Made by a program: the position numbers and the translations under genes
Shown: one piece after another, positions 1 through 8,318 of the stretch
Layout of the letters: the number at the start of each line of letters is the position of its first letter
Numbering within the stretch: position 1 is the stretch's first letter
Source of the DNA: Schumannella luteola
Lineage (GTDB): Bacteria > Actinomycetota > Actinomycetes > Actinomycetales > Microbacteriaceae
Length of the DNA: 64,000 nt
Reading direction: 5' to 3'
NCBI RefSeq assembly: GCF_013408685.1
Contig: NZ_JACBZY010000001.1
Span: 3,472,001-3,536,000, forward strand
The notes under the pieces: generated by a model
Told to the model about the DNA's origin: nothing
What the model saw: the letters and a program-made list of their open reading frames with translations, nothing else
The model's database searches: none

Positions 1-525
1 CGCGCCGGTGAAGCGGTAGATCGGATCGCGCGGCGCCGTGGCGAGGTCGCCGAGCGGCGTCGGGGTGTTGCTCCAGTCGCTGCCGACGTCGGGGTTCGAC
101 GCGGCTTCGATGTAGAGCGTGAAGCTCTCCCCCGGCCCGGCGGGCACCGGCACGAAGGTGTTCTTCGGCTCGAGTCCCTTGACGACGACGCCGTCCTCCG
201 ACCAGATCAGCCCCTCCGACTGGAAGCCGGGGCCGCTCGGCAGGAAGCCGAGGTCGGCGACGAGCTCGATCGCATCCGCCGGCCAGTCCGCGGGAACCGT
301 GCCGGTCACCCGCAGCCAGGTCGTGCCCCAGGGGCGCCCCCACATCCGCCCCATCTCGAAGGGCTCGAAGGTCTGGCCGACGGCCTCGGCGAAGGGCACC
401 GGCTCGCCCGGCGCCTCCCACGCCGTCACCTCGACGGGTGCGGTCGCGGAGTAGGCGGCGGGCAGGATGCGCTCGCGGTAGCTGCGGCGGATGCGCGCCT
501 CGATGAGCGCGGCGGTGTCGTGCAT
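1..525 (-). CDS. Alpha-mannosidase, glycoside hydrolase family 38 (N-terminal part, cut by window edge)
   Basis: The first 175 codons are present, starting at the ATG complementary to 523-525; the rest lies beyond the left edge. The visible part contains a motif of the type MGRMWGRPWGTTWLRV followed by an all-beta stretch (VADLGFLPSGPGFQSEGL), which matches the N-terminal domain that precedes the catalytic domain in bacterial GH38 alpha-mannosidases. The catalytic Asp and zinc ligands are not in the window. It is the last visible gene of a minus-strand run with a sugar ABC importer, so it probably trims imported mannosyl glycans in the cytoplasm; no signal peptide is visible. The family call is fairly firm, the substrate is inferred. 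Confidence 0.75.
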   Translation of the reverse strand, partial: MHDTAALIEARIRRSYRERILPAAYSATAPVEVTAWEAPGEPVPFAEAVGQTFEPFEMGRMWGRPWGTTWLRVTGTVPADWPADAIELVADLGFLPSGPGFQSEGLIWSEDGVVVKGLEPKNTFVPVPAGPGESFTLYIEAASNPDVGSDWSNTPTPLGDLATAPRDPIYRFTGA

Positions 526-595
526 GGGTGTCTCCCCGGATGGTGGATGGATCAGGTGATTCGAGGTCGGAGGTGCTCGGCGGCGCCCGCCCGGG

Positions 596-1435
596 TCAGC
601 CCTTGACCGCGCCCGCAAGCGCGAAGGAGCCGCCCGAGAAGCGCTGCACGAGCACGTACAGCGCCAGCACGGGCACCGAGTAGAGCAGCGAGAACGCCGC
701 CAGCTGGCCGTAGGCGACGGCCCCGTAAGCGCCGAAGAAGTTGTAGATCGTGACCGCGGCGGGCATCTGCCCCGGATCGGTGATGAGGATGAAGGGGACG
801 AAGAAGTTCCCCCAGGCCTGAATGAACACGAAGATGAACACCACGCCGATGCCCGGCCGCATGAGCGGCACGACGACGCGCAGCAGCGTCGACAGCATCG
901 ACGAGCCGTCGGTCCAGGCCGCCTCCTCGATCGAGATCGGCACCGAGTCCATGAAGTTCTTCGCCATCCAGATCGCCATCGGCAGGCTGGTCGCGGCGAG
1001 GAACAGGATGATGCCGGGGAACGAGTTGAGCAGGTCGAGGGCGACGAACAGGCCGTAGACGGGCACCATCATCGCTGTGATCGGCAGGCAGGTTCCGAAC
1101 AGCACCCCGTAGAGGAACGGCCGGTTGATGCGCAGCGAGTAGCGCGACAGCGGGTAGGCGGCGAGCACCGCCACGACCACCGTCAGCAGCGCGGTGCCGG
1201 CCGAGATGATGAGGCTGTTGCCGAGCGGGATCCACGCGTTCTCGGGCGTGAGCACCTTCGTGAAGTTGTCGAGCGTGAACTCGGGCGCCTTCGCGGTGAG
1301 GGTCGCGCGGGTGTCGAAGCTGGCGAGCACGAGCCACACCATCGGCAGCAGGAACGCCACCCCGATGAGCACGAGCACCAGGTTCGAGACGATGCGCAGC
1401 CCGCGGCCGCGCGGCGAGGTCAGGGCGAGCGACAT
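596..1435 (-). CDS. Carbohydrate ABC transporter permease, MalG type
   Basis: A 279-residue inner-membrane subunit with about six hydrophobic segments; the first is near residues 15-35. The cytoplasmic EAA loop that docks the ATPase is readable as EEAAWTDGSSMLSTLLRVVV (about residues 170-190), followed by a Pro-Gly. It ends with the GAVKG tail common in the MalG branch (CUT1 family). The start lies one base after the stop of the upstream permease, so the two are surely co-translated. No ATPase gene is nearby; CUT1 importers in actinobacteria usually share one distant MsiK-type ATPase. The substrate, a mannoside or oligosaccharide, is inferred from the adjacent GH38 gene. Confidence 0.88.
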   Translation of the reverse strand: MSLALTSPRGRGLRIVSNLVLVLIGVAFLLPMVWLVLASFDTRATLTAKAPEFTLDNFTKVLTPENAWIPLGNSLIISAGTALLTVVVAVLAAYPLSRYSLRINRPFLYGVLFGTCLPITAMMVPVYGLFVALDLLNSFPGIILFLAATSLPMAIWMAKNFMDSVPISIEEAAWTDGSSMLSTLLRVVVPLMRPGIGVVFIFVFIQAWGNFFVPFILITDPGQMPAAVTIYNFFGAYGAVAYGQLAAFSLLYSVPVLALYVLVQRFSGGSFALAGAVKG

Positions 1436-1436
1436 G

Positions 1437-2375
1437 TCAGTCGACCTCCGGCTTCAGGGCGCGGATGTACACGATCGAGCACAGGGCGCCGACGACGAGC
1501 AGGATGAGCGCGATCGCGGTGCCGAAGCCGAGCTGGCCGAAGGAGATGCCCTCCTTGTAGGCGAGCAGCGGCAGCGTCGACGAGTTCGTGCCCGGCCCGC
1601 CGCCCGTCATGACGTAGATGAGGGTGAACACCGACAGGGTCTGCAGCGTCGTCAGCATCAGGTTGGTCGAGATGCTGCGGCGGATCATGGGGATCGTGAT
1701 GCGGATGAGGCGCTGCCAGCCGGCGGCGCCATCCACCTCGGCCGATTCGGTGATCTCCGGCGGCACGTCGTTGATGGCCGCCGAGTAGACGAGCATCGAG
1801 AACGCGGCGCCGCGCCAGATGTTGGCGAGGATGACGGCGAGCATCGGGAAGCTGTAGAGCCAGCTCGGTCCGTCGATGCCGATCGCCGCGAGCATCCCGT
1901 TGAGGGTGCCCGCCTTCGTGAAGAAGGCGTAGGCCGCGAAGGAGGCGACGATCTCGGGCAGGATCCACGCGCCGACGACGATCGTCGACACGAGGGCCCG
2001 CACGACCTTGTTGGCGCTGCGCAGCATGAGAGCGAGACCGAGGCCGAGCACGTTCTGGCCGACGACGGCCGAGAAGAACAGGAAAACCAGGGTCAGCACG
2101 ACCGACTTCGGGAAGTCGGGGTCGGCGAACAGGTCGGTGAAGTTCTTGAAGCCGATGAACTCGGCGCCGGCCGCGGCGGAGCCCGACAGGGCCGAGTTGG
2201 TGAAGGCGCCGAAGACGGCGCTGATGACGGGCCCGAGCAGGAAGATCGCCAGCAGCACGATGGCCGGCAGCAGCGGGGTGCCGCGCAGCAGGTTCCGGCC
2301 GAGCCGGCCGCGCCGGCGGCGGTCCCCGGAGGGACCGCCGCCGAGCACGGCGGGCGCGGCAGCGCTCGCCGTCAC
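1437..2375 (-). CDS. Carbohydrate ABC transporter permease, MalF type
   Basis: A 312-residue membrane subunit of a CUT1 sugar importer. The GTG start complementary to 2373-2375 overlaps the TGA of the binding-protein gene (GTGA), and I prefer it because everything upstream in that frame is shadow of the other gene. A basic N-terminus is followed by a membrane segment (TPLLPAIVLLAIFLLGPV). The EAA loop reads about ITESAEVDGAAGWQRLIRIT near residue 215. It pairs with the MalG-type permease directly downstream. Confidence 0.87.
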   Translation of the reverse strand: MTASAAAPAVLGGGPSGDRRRRGRLGRNLLRGTPLLPAIVLLAIFLLGPVISAVFGAFTNSALSGSAAAGAEFIGFKNFTDLFADPDFPKSVVLTLVFLFFSAVVGQNVLGLGLALMLRSANKVVRALVSTIVVGAWILPEIVASFAAYAFFTKAGTLNGMLAAIGIDGPSWLYSFPMLAVILANIWRGAAFSMLVYSAAINDVPPEITESAEVDGAAGWQRLIRITIPMIRRSISTNLMLTTLQTLSVFTLIYVMTGGGPGTNSSTLPLLAYKEGISFGQLGFGTAIALILLVVGALCSIVYIRALKPEVD

Positions 2376-3760
2376 TTCGTGGTGTTCTTCTCGCCGACGA
2401 TGCCGACGACGGATTTGTCCCAGTCGGCCGCGGCCTCCTTCGGACTCTGCTGTCCGGTCATCACCGCCTCCATCGCCTTCTGGATGTCGAGCGAGATCTT
2501 CGAGTAGTCGGCGGTCGCCGGTCGGAAGTTCGTGACCGGCACGATCGAGCTGAAGAACTTGAACGAGGGGTTGGCCTCGGCGTAGGCCGGGTCCTCGGCG
2601 ACGTCCTTGCGCACCGCGATCTGGCTGGCGGCCACGTCGTAGGCGAGCGAGTTCTCCTTGTTGAGCGCGAGCGAGATGAAGTCCCAGGCCGCGTCCTTGT
2701 TCTTGCTCTTCGCGCCCATGGCGAGCGTCCATCCGCCCGACATGCTCACCGAGCCCGGGTCCTGGCCGTCCTGGGTCGGCATCGGCGCCTGGCCCATCAC
2801 GTCGTTCCACTCGGGCCAGGGGGCGTTGCCGTCGGGCAGCCAGGTTCCGCTCTGCCACGAGCCGTCGAGCGAGATGGCGAGCTTGCCCTGCGGCAGCCAC
2901 TCCGACGAGATCGTCGTGCCGATGTTCTTGTCGAGCGCCTGGTCGGGCGTCGGGCCGAGGTCGCCCTGGTAGACGTCCTTGATGAACTGCAGCGAGTCGG
3001 TGAAGCCCTTCGAGCCGGTCACCCACTTCTTGCTGTCGGTGTCGTAGAGGGTGTCCTTCGTGCCGTAGAGCAGCATTTCGAAGCCCTGCATCGACGAGGC
3101 CTCGCCCTGGGCGGTGCCGGAGTAGATGTTGAACGGCACGACGCCGGGCAGCTTCGCCTTCACGGCCTTCGCCGCATCCAGCACGTCGTCCCACGTCTTG
3201 GGCTGCCAGGGCACCTGGATGCCGGCCTTCGTCAGCAGCTCCTTGTTGTACCAGAGGGCGCGGGTATCGGTTCCCATCGAGATGCCGTAGGTCTTGCCGT
3301 CGTCGCCGAGGCCGGCCTGCTTGGCGTTGCCGAGGAACTGATCCCAGTCATCCCACTTGTCGATGTAGCCGTCGAGCGGGGCGAGGTAGCCGGCGTCGAC
3401 ATCCGACTTCACCTGGAAGGTGTCTTCGTACATCACGTCGGGCGCGGTCGAGCTCGACTTGTTCATGAGCGCGAGCTTGGTGAAGTAGTCGGTCTCCTGC
3501 GCGGCGATCGGCACGAGCTCGACCTTCATGCCGGGGTGGGCCTTCTCGTACTCGGCCTTGACCTTCTTGAGGTTCTTGTCGAGCTGGATGAAGTTGCCGA
3601 ACTTCTGGTAGGCGACCTTGATGGTCTTGCTGTCGCCTCCGCCGCTGCCGGAGCAGCCGGTGAGCAGCAGGGCTCCTGCGGCGATGGTGGCGAGAACCGC
3701 GAGTGCGCGCTTCGGCGCGGTGACGCGGCGTGCTGTGTTCCTGAGTGCTGGTTTCCTCAT
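2372..3760 (-). CDS. Sugar ABC transporter substrate-binding lipoprotein
   Basis: A 462-residue extracytoplasmic binding protein (family 1 solute-binding fold). The ATG complementary to 3758-3760 is chosen because it has an AGGAG box five bases upstream and begins a signal sequence: basic KRALAV, a hydrophobic run, then lipobox LLTGC with Cys about residue 29. The mature part carries family features such as DVMYEDTFQVKSDVDAGYL and a GTSMGTDTRALWYNKELL-like segment. It is the first gene of a run with two permeases and a GH38 alpha-mannosidase, which suggests a mannosylated ligand. A good promoter lies 120-150 bp upstream. Confidence 0.88.
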   Translation of the reverse strand: MRKPALRNTARRVTAPKRALAVLATIAAGALLLTGCSGSGGGDSKTIKVAYQKFGNFIQLDKNLKKVKAEYEKAHPGMKVELVPIAAQETDYFTKLALMNKSSSTAPDVMYEDTFQVKSDVDAGYLAPLDGYIDKWDDWDQFLGNAKQAGLGDDGKTYGISMGTDTRALWYNKELLTKAGIQVPWQPKTWDDVLDAAKAVKAKLPGVVPFNIYSGTAQGEASSMQGFEMLLYGTKDTLYDTDSKKWVTGSKGFTDSLQFIKDVYQGDLGPTPDQALDKNIGTTISSEWLPQGKLAISLDGSWQSGTWLPDGNAPWPEWNDVMGQAPMPTQDGQDPGSVSMSGGWTLAMGAKSKNKDAAWDFISLALNKENSLAYDVAASQIAVRKDVAEDPAYAEANPSFKFFSSIVPVTNFRPATADYSKISLDIQKAMEAVMTGQQSPKEAAADWDKSVVGIVGEKNTTK

Positions 3761-3880
3761 CGAAACTCCTCGGTGTGCACGGCACCCGTCGGCGAGGAGT
3801 CGGCGCAGCGCGATCGGAGTCGGTGCTGCTGGTGATGCATTCGCGGGGGCTTCGTCGTCGCCGCGGGCGGGGGTGCAATA

Positions 3881-3910
3881 ACTAAAACCGATGTACTTAA
3901 TGCCTGTCAA
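3881..3910 (-). promoter_or_regulatory. Promoter of the mannoside ABC importer operon, with candidate ROK operator
   Basis: On the minus strand a consensus -35 box TTGACA (complement of 3905-3910) is followed 18 bp later by TTTAGT (complement of 3881-3886). The stretch around it, 3879-3902, is unusually AT-rich for this genome and contains TTAGTTA and TTAAGTA elements resembling half-sites of the operator before the other ROK gene (15458-15482). The neighbouring ROK regulator gene is the obvious candidate ligand; that link is inference. Confidence 0.5.
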
Positions 3911-3964
3911 GAGTTCGCGCACGGTCGGTCTGCCGATCGACCGGAGGAGGCGCGGCTGCGCGGC

Positions 3965-5269
3965 TCAGGCCTGGGCGGCCAGCAGCAGGTTCGCGGGGCG
4001 CGGCGAGTAGAGCGCATCCAGCACCTGGCACGCGGCGCCCACCGCGGTCACATCGGCTCCCGCGGCGCTCGACACGATGCGCACCGGATGCGGCGTCACC
4101 AGCGCCGGCGAGGTGCGCACCGCGCGCTCGACCCGCTCGAGCAGCAACCGCTCGACGGGCTGCCAGAACGGGCCGCCGCAGACGATCCGGTCGACGTCGA
4201 GCAGGTCGGCGAAGCGCACGAGCGCCGTCGCCACGTCGTCGGCGAGCGCCTCGATCAGCGCGACCGCGACCGGCTCGCCCGCCTCGGCGCGGTCGGCGAG
4301 GGCGCCGAAGGAGTCGAAGAGCTCGCGCGGGTCGTCGAGCGCGGGGCCGGCAGGGGCGGCGCCCAGGGGCTCGGCGCCGCCGGCCGCGGCTGCACCCCCG
4401 CTGTCGCGCTTTCCGCCGGCCGCGCGCTGCACGAGCCGCAGCGGGCTCGTCTGCTCGCCGAGGCATCCGGTGCGCCCGCATCCGCAGGGCACGCCGCCCT
4501 CCGAGCTGTCGCGCACGATCGTGTGGCCGATGTCGCCCGGGTTCGCCGAGGCGCCGCGCACGACGGCATGGTCGAGCACGATGCCGAGGCCGACGCCCGA
4601 GCCGTAGTAGAAGAACGCGAAGTCGTCGCCGTCGTGCCCGGTCTGCCCCCAGAGCTCCGCGGCGGCGGCGGCCGTCACATCCTTCTCGAGCACGACCGGC
4701 ATGCCGAGCCGACGAGCCAGGTCGTCGCGCAGCGGCACTTCGCTCCAGCCGCGCAGCAGCGGCGGATCGTCGACGACGCCCCGCTCGCGGTCGATCGGCC
4801 CGGGGGCGGCGATGCCCACTCCGAGCACGCGCTCGCGCGGCACCTCGAGCGTCGCGGAGGCCTCGGCGAGCAGCGACTCGATCGCCTGCTCGATCGCGTC
4901 GAGCACCTGGGTCGGTGACACTGCGACAGGGGTGCGGTGGATGCGGCGTGCCACCACGGCCCCATCGAGATCGGTGAGCACGAAGGAGATCAGAGCGGGA
5001 TCGAGGTGCACGCCGATCGCGTAGCCGCCGCGCGGGTCGAGACGCAGGATCGTGCGCGGCTTGCCCCGGCCGTTGACCTGCTTGCCGGTCTCGAGCACGA
5101 CCTCGTCGTCGAGCAGCCGGCGCACGACGTTGCCGATCGTCTGCGGGCTGAGCCCGGAGGCGCGGGCGAGCTCGACGCGACTGAGCCCGTCGGGAGCGCG
5201 GCGGATGAGGTCGAGCACGACGGCCTGGTTGAAGCCGCCGACGGCGAGCAGGTTGGTGCCGCGGCGCAT
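3965..5269 (-). CDS. ROK-family transcriptional regulator
   Basis: A 434-residue NagC/XylR-type repressor. The ATG complementary to 5267-5269 is preceded by a strong purine-rich ribosome site (GAGGAGGGGGAGG). An N-terminal winged helix-turn-helix lies at about residues 20-70 (LSRVELARASGLSPQTIGNVV). It is followed by the sugar-kinase-like ROK domain with PGDIGH and the zinc-binding cluster CGCGRTGC. The C-terminal part has an Ala/Gly-rich insert near residues 280-310. It is divergent from nagA and upstream of the mannoside importer, so it may sense an aminosugar or a mannoside; which promoter it controls cannot be settled here. Confidence 0.87.
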   Translation of the reverse strand: MRRGTNLLAVGGFNQAVVLDLIRRAPDGLSRVELARASGLSPQTIGNVVRRLLDDEVVLETGKQVNGRGKPRTILRLDPRGGYAIGVHLDPALISFVLTDLDGAVVARRIHRTPVAVSPTQVLDAIEQAIESLLAEASATLEVPRERVLGVGIAAPGPIDRERGVVDDPPLLRGWSEVPLRDDLARRLGMPVVLEKDVTAAAAAELWGQTGHDGDDFAFFYYGSGVGLGIVLDHAVVRGASANPGDIGHTIVRDSSEGGVPCGCGRTGCLGEQTSPLRLVQRAAGGKRDSGGAAAAGGAEPLGAAPAGPALDDPRELFDSFGALADRAEAGEPVAVALIEALADDVATALVRFADLLDVDRIVCGGPFWQPVERLLLERVERAVRTSPALVTPHPVRIVSSAAGADVTAVGAACQVLDALYSPRPANLLLAAQA

Positions 5270-5395
5270 CGCCTCCCCCTCCTCGATCGTCGGGCCGATG
5301 CCGGTCGCGGTCGTGTCGAGCGAGCGTCTCCGGCGGCACCCGGGTGGGCACGCTGGACAGTATGGCCCTCGCGGGGCGGTGGGTAGAGTTCCGCC

Positions 5396-6541
5396 ATGAG
5401 TGTTCTGCTGCACTCCGGTCGCCGTGTCGATGCGCGCGGAGAGGTCGATGACGCCTGGTTGCTGCTCGAGGGCGAGCGCATCACGAGCACGGGACGCGGA
5501 GTTTCCTCAGCGCCATATGCCGACGAGAGCATAGATGTCGACGGGGCGCGCATCCTGCCCGGTTTCGTCGACATCCACGGGCACGGCGGCGGCGCCGCAG
5601 CCTATGACGCGGGCGGCGAGGAGCTGGAACGCGCCCTCGCCGCGCATCGACCGCACGGCACGACGCGACAGGTCGTCAGCCTGGTCGCGAACCCGCTCGA
5701 GCAGCTCGAGGCGAGCCTGCGCGGCATCGCCGAGTTGAGCCACCGCGACCCGCGCGTGCTGGGCGCGCACCTCGAAGGCCCGTTCCTCTCCCCCGCCCAC
5801 AAGGGCGCCCACAACCCCGAGTTCCTCATCGACCCCTCGGCGGATGCGGTCGGGCGCCTGCTCGCCGCGGCCGACGGCACGCTGCGGCAGATCACGATCG
5901 CCCCCGAACTTCCCGGAGCCCTCGAGGCGATCACGCGGTTCAGCGCCGAGGACGTCGCCGTCGCCGTCGGGCACACGGATGCCGACGCCGCGCTCGTCCG
6001 CAAGGCCTTCGACCACGGCGCGCGACTGCTCACCCACGCCTTCAACGCGATGCGCCCCATCCACCACCGCGCGCCCGGCCCGGTCGTCGCCGCCCTCGAT
6101 GACGAGCGCGTGGCGCTCGAGCTGATCCTCGACGGCACCCACGTGCATCCCTCGGTCGCGCGGATGCTGTTCGCCTCAGCCCCCGGCCGCGTCGCGCTGG
6201 TGACGGATGCGATGGCCGCCGCCGCAGCGGCCGACGGCGACTACCGCCTCGGCAGCCTCGATGTCGAGGTGCGCGACGGGGTCGCCCGCATCGCCGGCAC
6301 CGACACGATCGCGGGCTCGACCCTCACGCAGGACACGGCGCTGCGCCTCGCGCTGCGCGAGCTCGACCTGCCCCTGGCCGACGTGTCGGCGGCGCTCTCG
6401 CTCACCCCGGCCCGGGCGCTCGGCCTCGACGACGACTTCGGGCTGCTCGCCGCGGGCCACGCCGCCGATGTCGTCGTGCTCGACGACGACGATCGCGTCA
6501 GCCGCGTCTGGGCCGCCGGCGTGGAGGTCGAGCGCGACTGA
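5396..6541 (+). CDS. nagA: N-acetylglucosamine-6-phosphate deacetylase
   Basis: A 381-residue amidohydrolase that converts GlcNAc-6-phosphate to glucosamine-6-phosphate plus acetate. The family signatures are all present: HGHGG (His61, His63), the metal-ligand Glu128 in HLEGPF, His193 in VGHTDA, His214 in THAFNAM, the DGTHVHP loop, and catalytic Asp271 in VTDAM. A TAGAGT box ends six bases before the ATG, which points to a leaderless transcript. It works with the nagB, kinase and GH3 genes on the opposite strand, from which it is separated by the VOC/HxlR pair. The divergent ROK gene may regulate it. Confidence 0.95.
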   Translation: MSVLLHSGRRVDARGEVDDAWLLLEGERITSTGRGVSSAPYADESIDVDGARILPGFVDIHGHGGGAAAYDAGGEELERALAAHRPHGTTRQVVSLVANPLEQLEASLRGIAELSHRDPRVLGAHLEGPFLSPAHKGAHNPEFLIDPSADAVGRLLAAADGTLRQITIAPELPGALEAITRFSAEDVAVAVGHTDADAALVRKAFDHGARLLTHAFNAMRPIHHRAPGPVVAALDDERVALELILDGTHVHPSVARMLFASAPGRVALVTDAMAAAAAADGDYRLGSLDVEVRDGVARIAGTDTIAGSTLTQDTALRLALRELDLPLADVSAALSLTPARALGLDDDFGLLAAGHAADVVVLDDDDRVSRVWAAGVEVERD

Positions 6542-6588
6542 CGAGGTGCTCGCTGTCGGGGACTTCGGCGTCGGGCTGTTGACGGCGC

Positions 6589-6605
6589 ACTTGCATTTTG
6601 CAAGT
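6589..6605. promoter_or_regulatory. Palindromic operator, probably for the HxlR regulator
   Basis: A perfect inverted repeat ACTTGC-ATTTT-GCAAGT lies 10 bp before the ATG of the VOC gene. It occupies the spacer between a TTGACG -35 box (6579-6584) and the expected -10 position (AAGTAT, 6602-6607). A repressor bound here would block the promoter. The co-transcribed HxlR protein is the natural candidate. Confidence 0.6.
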
Positions 6606-6614
6606 ATCGCCGGC

Positions 6615-7040
6615 ATGAGCCTCTTCATCACCTGCCCGGTCGCCGACATCGAGCGCGCGACCGCCTTCTACACGGCTCTCGGCTGGACGCTCAACGCCGA
6701 GATGTCCGATCACAACGTGTCGTGCTTCCAGATCGCGACGAGCGAGGCCGACCCCGCCGCCGCGCAGTACGTCATGCTCGGCACCCGCGAGATGTACGCG
6801 AGCGTCGGCGGCACCGACGACCTCATCGGCGGTCCCGACACGCCGTCGAAGGTCACCGTCTCGTTCGACCTGCCGAGCCGCGAGGCCGTGGATGCGCTGG
6901 TCGAGCGCGCGGGCGCGGCCGGCGGGCGGGTCGGCGACATCGACGACTACCCGTTCATGTACCAGCGCCAGTTCGACGACCCGGACGGCTACCACTACTC
7001 GCCGTTCTGGATGAAGCCGGACGCCGCGCCGACCGCGTGA
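6615..7040 (+). CDS. VOC-superfamily (glyoxalase/bleomycin-resistance fold) protein
   Basis: A 141-residue protein opening with the typical VOC strand-helix pattern MSLFITCPVADIERATAFYTALG. It contains the later CFQIA strand and a C-terminal DPDGYHYSPFWM segment, which in the family carries the last metal ligand. The specific activity (lyase, dioxygenase or drug binding) cannot be read from sequence. The start has no Shine-Dalgarno sequence; an AAGTAT box seven bases upstream suggests a leaderless or very short leader. It overlaps the HxlR gene by GTGA, and such VOC-HxlR pairs are often induced by electrophiles. Confidence 0.8.
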   Translation: MSLFITCPVADIERATAFYTALGWTLNAEMSDHNVSCFQIATSEADPAAAQYVMLGTREMYASVGGTDDLIGGPDTPSKVTVSFDLPSREAVDALVERAGAAGGRVGDIDDYPFMYQRQFDDPDGYHYSPFWMKPDAAPTA

Positions 7041-7408
7041 GCGGGCTCGACGACGCGGGGGGCCGTCGCCGTGACGGTCCCGACCGCGACGCCGACAGCG
7101 CATCCGACGCCGCCGATGGCCCGTCTCCCGGTCTCGCCGCCGCGCTCGACGTGGTCGGCGCCCGCTGGGCGCTGCTCATCGTGGCGCGACTGCTCGACGG
7201 ACCGCAGCGCTACGGCGACCTGCAGCGCGACCTCGGCGTGCCGACGAACATGCTCGCGACCCGCCTGCGCGAGCTCGAGACGGCCGGGGTGCTGACTCGG
7301 CTGCCCCTGCGCCACAACACCCGCGCCTACGCCCTCACCGAGCGCGGCCTCGCCCTGCGCGGCGCCGTCGAGACGCTCTCCCGCTGGGGCGAGCAGCTCG
7401 ACGGCTGA
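7037..7408 (+). CDS. HxlR-family winged-helix transcriptional regulator
   Basis: A 123-residue regulator starting at a GTG that overlaps the stop of the VOC gene. After about 30 disordered residues comes the diagnostic HxlR core: ALDVVGARWALLIVARLLDG, then RYGDLQRDLGVPTNMLATRL and the wing LTRLPLRHNTRAYALTERG. It probably autoregulates the two-gene operon through the palindrome at 6589-6605. HxlR proteins that sense oxidants or aldehydes do so through cysteines; this one has none, so its signal is likely a direct ligand. Confidence 0.9.
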   Translation: MSGLDDAGGRRRDGPDRDADSASDAADGPSPGLAAALDVVGARWALLIVARLLDGPQRYGDLQRDLGVPTNMLATRLRELETAGVLTRLPLRHNTRAYALTERGLALRGAVETLSRWGEQLDG

Positions 7409-7471
7409 GCTGCGAACGGCAGGGGGCCGCGTCGTCCACCGCGATCGAGTCGATGCGGCGGGCACCTTGCC

Positions 7472-8242
7472 TCACACCTCGAACGGCAGCCGGTTGTCCC
7501 AGGCGAAGCGGTAGTAGTCGGCGTGCTGCAGGCGCGAGGCGGCGGCTTCGTCGACGATCACGAGCACCTTCGGGTGCAGCTGGATCGCCGAGCCGGGCGA
7601 CGAGGCGCTGACCGGCCCCTCGACCGCACCCGCGATCGCCCCGGCCTTGGCCTCGCCGAAGGCGAGCAGCACGAGCTGGCGCGCGTCGAGGATCGTGCCG
7701 AGGCCCTGCGTGAGACAGTGTCGCGGAACCTGGTCGGGCGAGTCGAAGAAGCGCGCGTTGTCGGCGCGCGTCGCCTCGGTCAGCGTCTTGATGCGGGTGC
7801 GGCTGGCGAGCGACGAACCGGGCTCGTTGAAGCCGATGTGCCCGGTGCGGCCGATGCCGAGGATCTGCAGGTCGACCCCGCCGGCCGCCGCGATCGCCGC
7901 CTCGTAGCGCTCCCCCGCGCCCGCGAGCTCTCCGCCGTCGTCGCCGGGCACGTGCACGTGCGACGGGGTCAGGCCCAGCGGCTCGACGACCTCGCGGGTG
8001 ATCACCGCACGGTAGCTCTCCGGGTGCCCCGCCGGCAGCCCGACGTACTCGTCGAGCGCGAAGCCGCGCGCGGCCGACAGGTCGAGCGAGCGGCGGGCGA
8101 GCGCCGTCCAGGTCGTGAGGGGCGTGGATCCGGTGGCGAGTCCCAGCACCGCGTCCGGGCGGCGCGCGACGAGCCGGGCGATCTGCTCGGCGGCCAGCTC
8201 GCCGGCGGCCTCCGCGTCGGGGACGATCGCGATCTCAGCCAT
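7472..8242 (-). CDS. nagB: Glucosamine-6-phosphate deaminase
   Basis: A 256-residue sugar isomerase/deaminase that makes fructose-6-phosphate and ammonia from glucosamine-6-phosphate, the last step of GlcNAc catabolism. Seen are LGLATGSTP (phosphate binding), Asp64 in FALDEYVGL, and GRTGHIGFNEPGSS with His135 and Glu140. The residue before GH is Thr where E. coli NagB has Asp; other bacterial NagB proteins also vary here. It is the distal gene of the aminosugar run, 76 bp after the kinase stop. Length is normal for the family. Confidence 0.94.
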   Translation of the reverse strand: MAEIAIVPDAEAAGELAAEQIARLVARRPDAVLGLATGSTPLTTWTALARRSLDLSAARGFALDEYVGLPAGHPESYRAVITREVVEPLGLTPSHVHVPGDDGGELAGAGERYEAAIAAAGGVDLQILGIGRTGHIGFNEPGSSLASRTRIKTLTEATRADNARFFDSPDQVPRHCLTQGLGTILDARQLVLLAFGEAKAGAIAGAVEGPVSASSPGSAIQLHPKVLVIVDEAAASRLQHADYYRFAWDNRLPFEV

Positions 8243-8318
8243 TCGGGTTCTCCATCATCTTCGGGGCGATCCGCTCCCAGGCGGCGCGGGTCTCAGGCGG
8301 GGTGTCGGTCGGCGGGTC

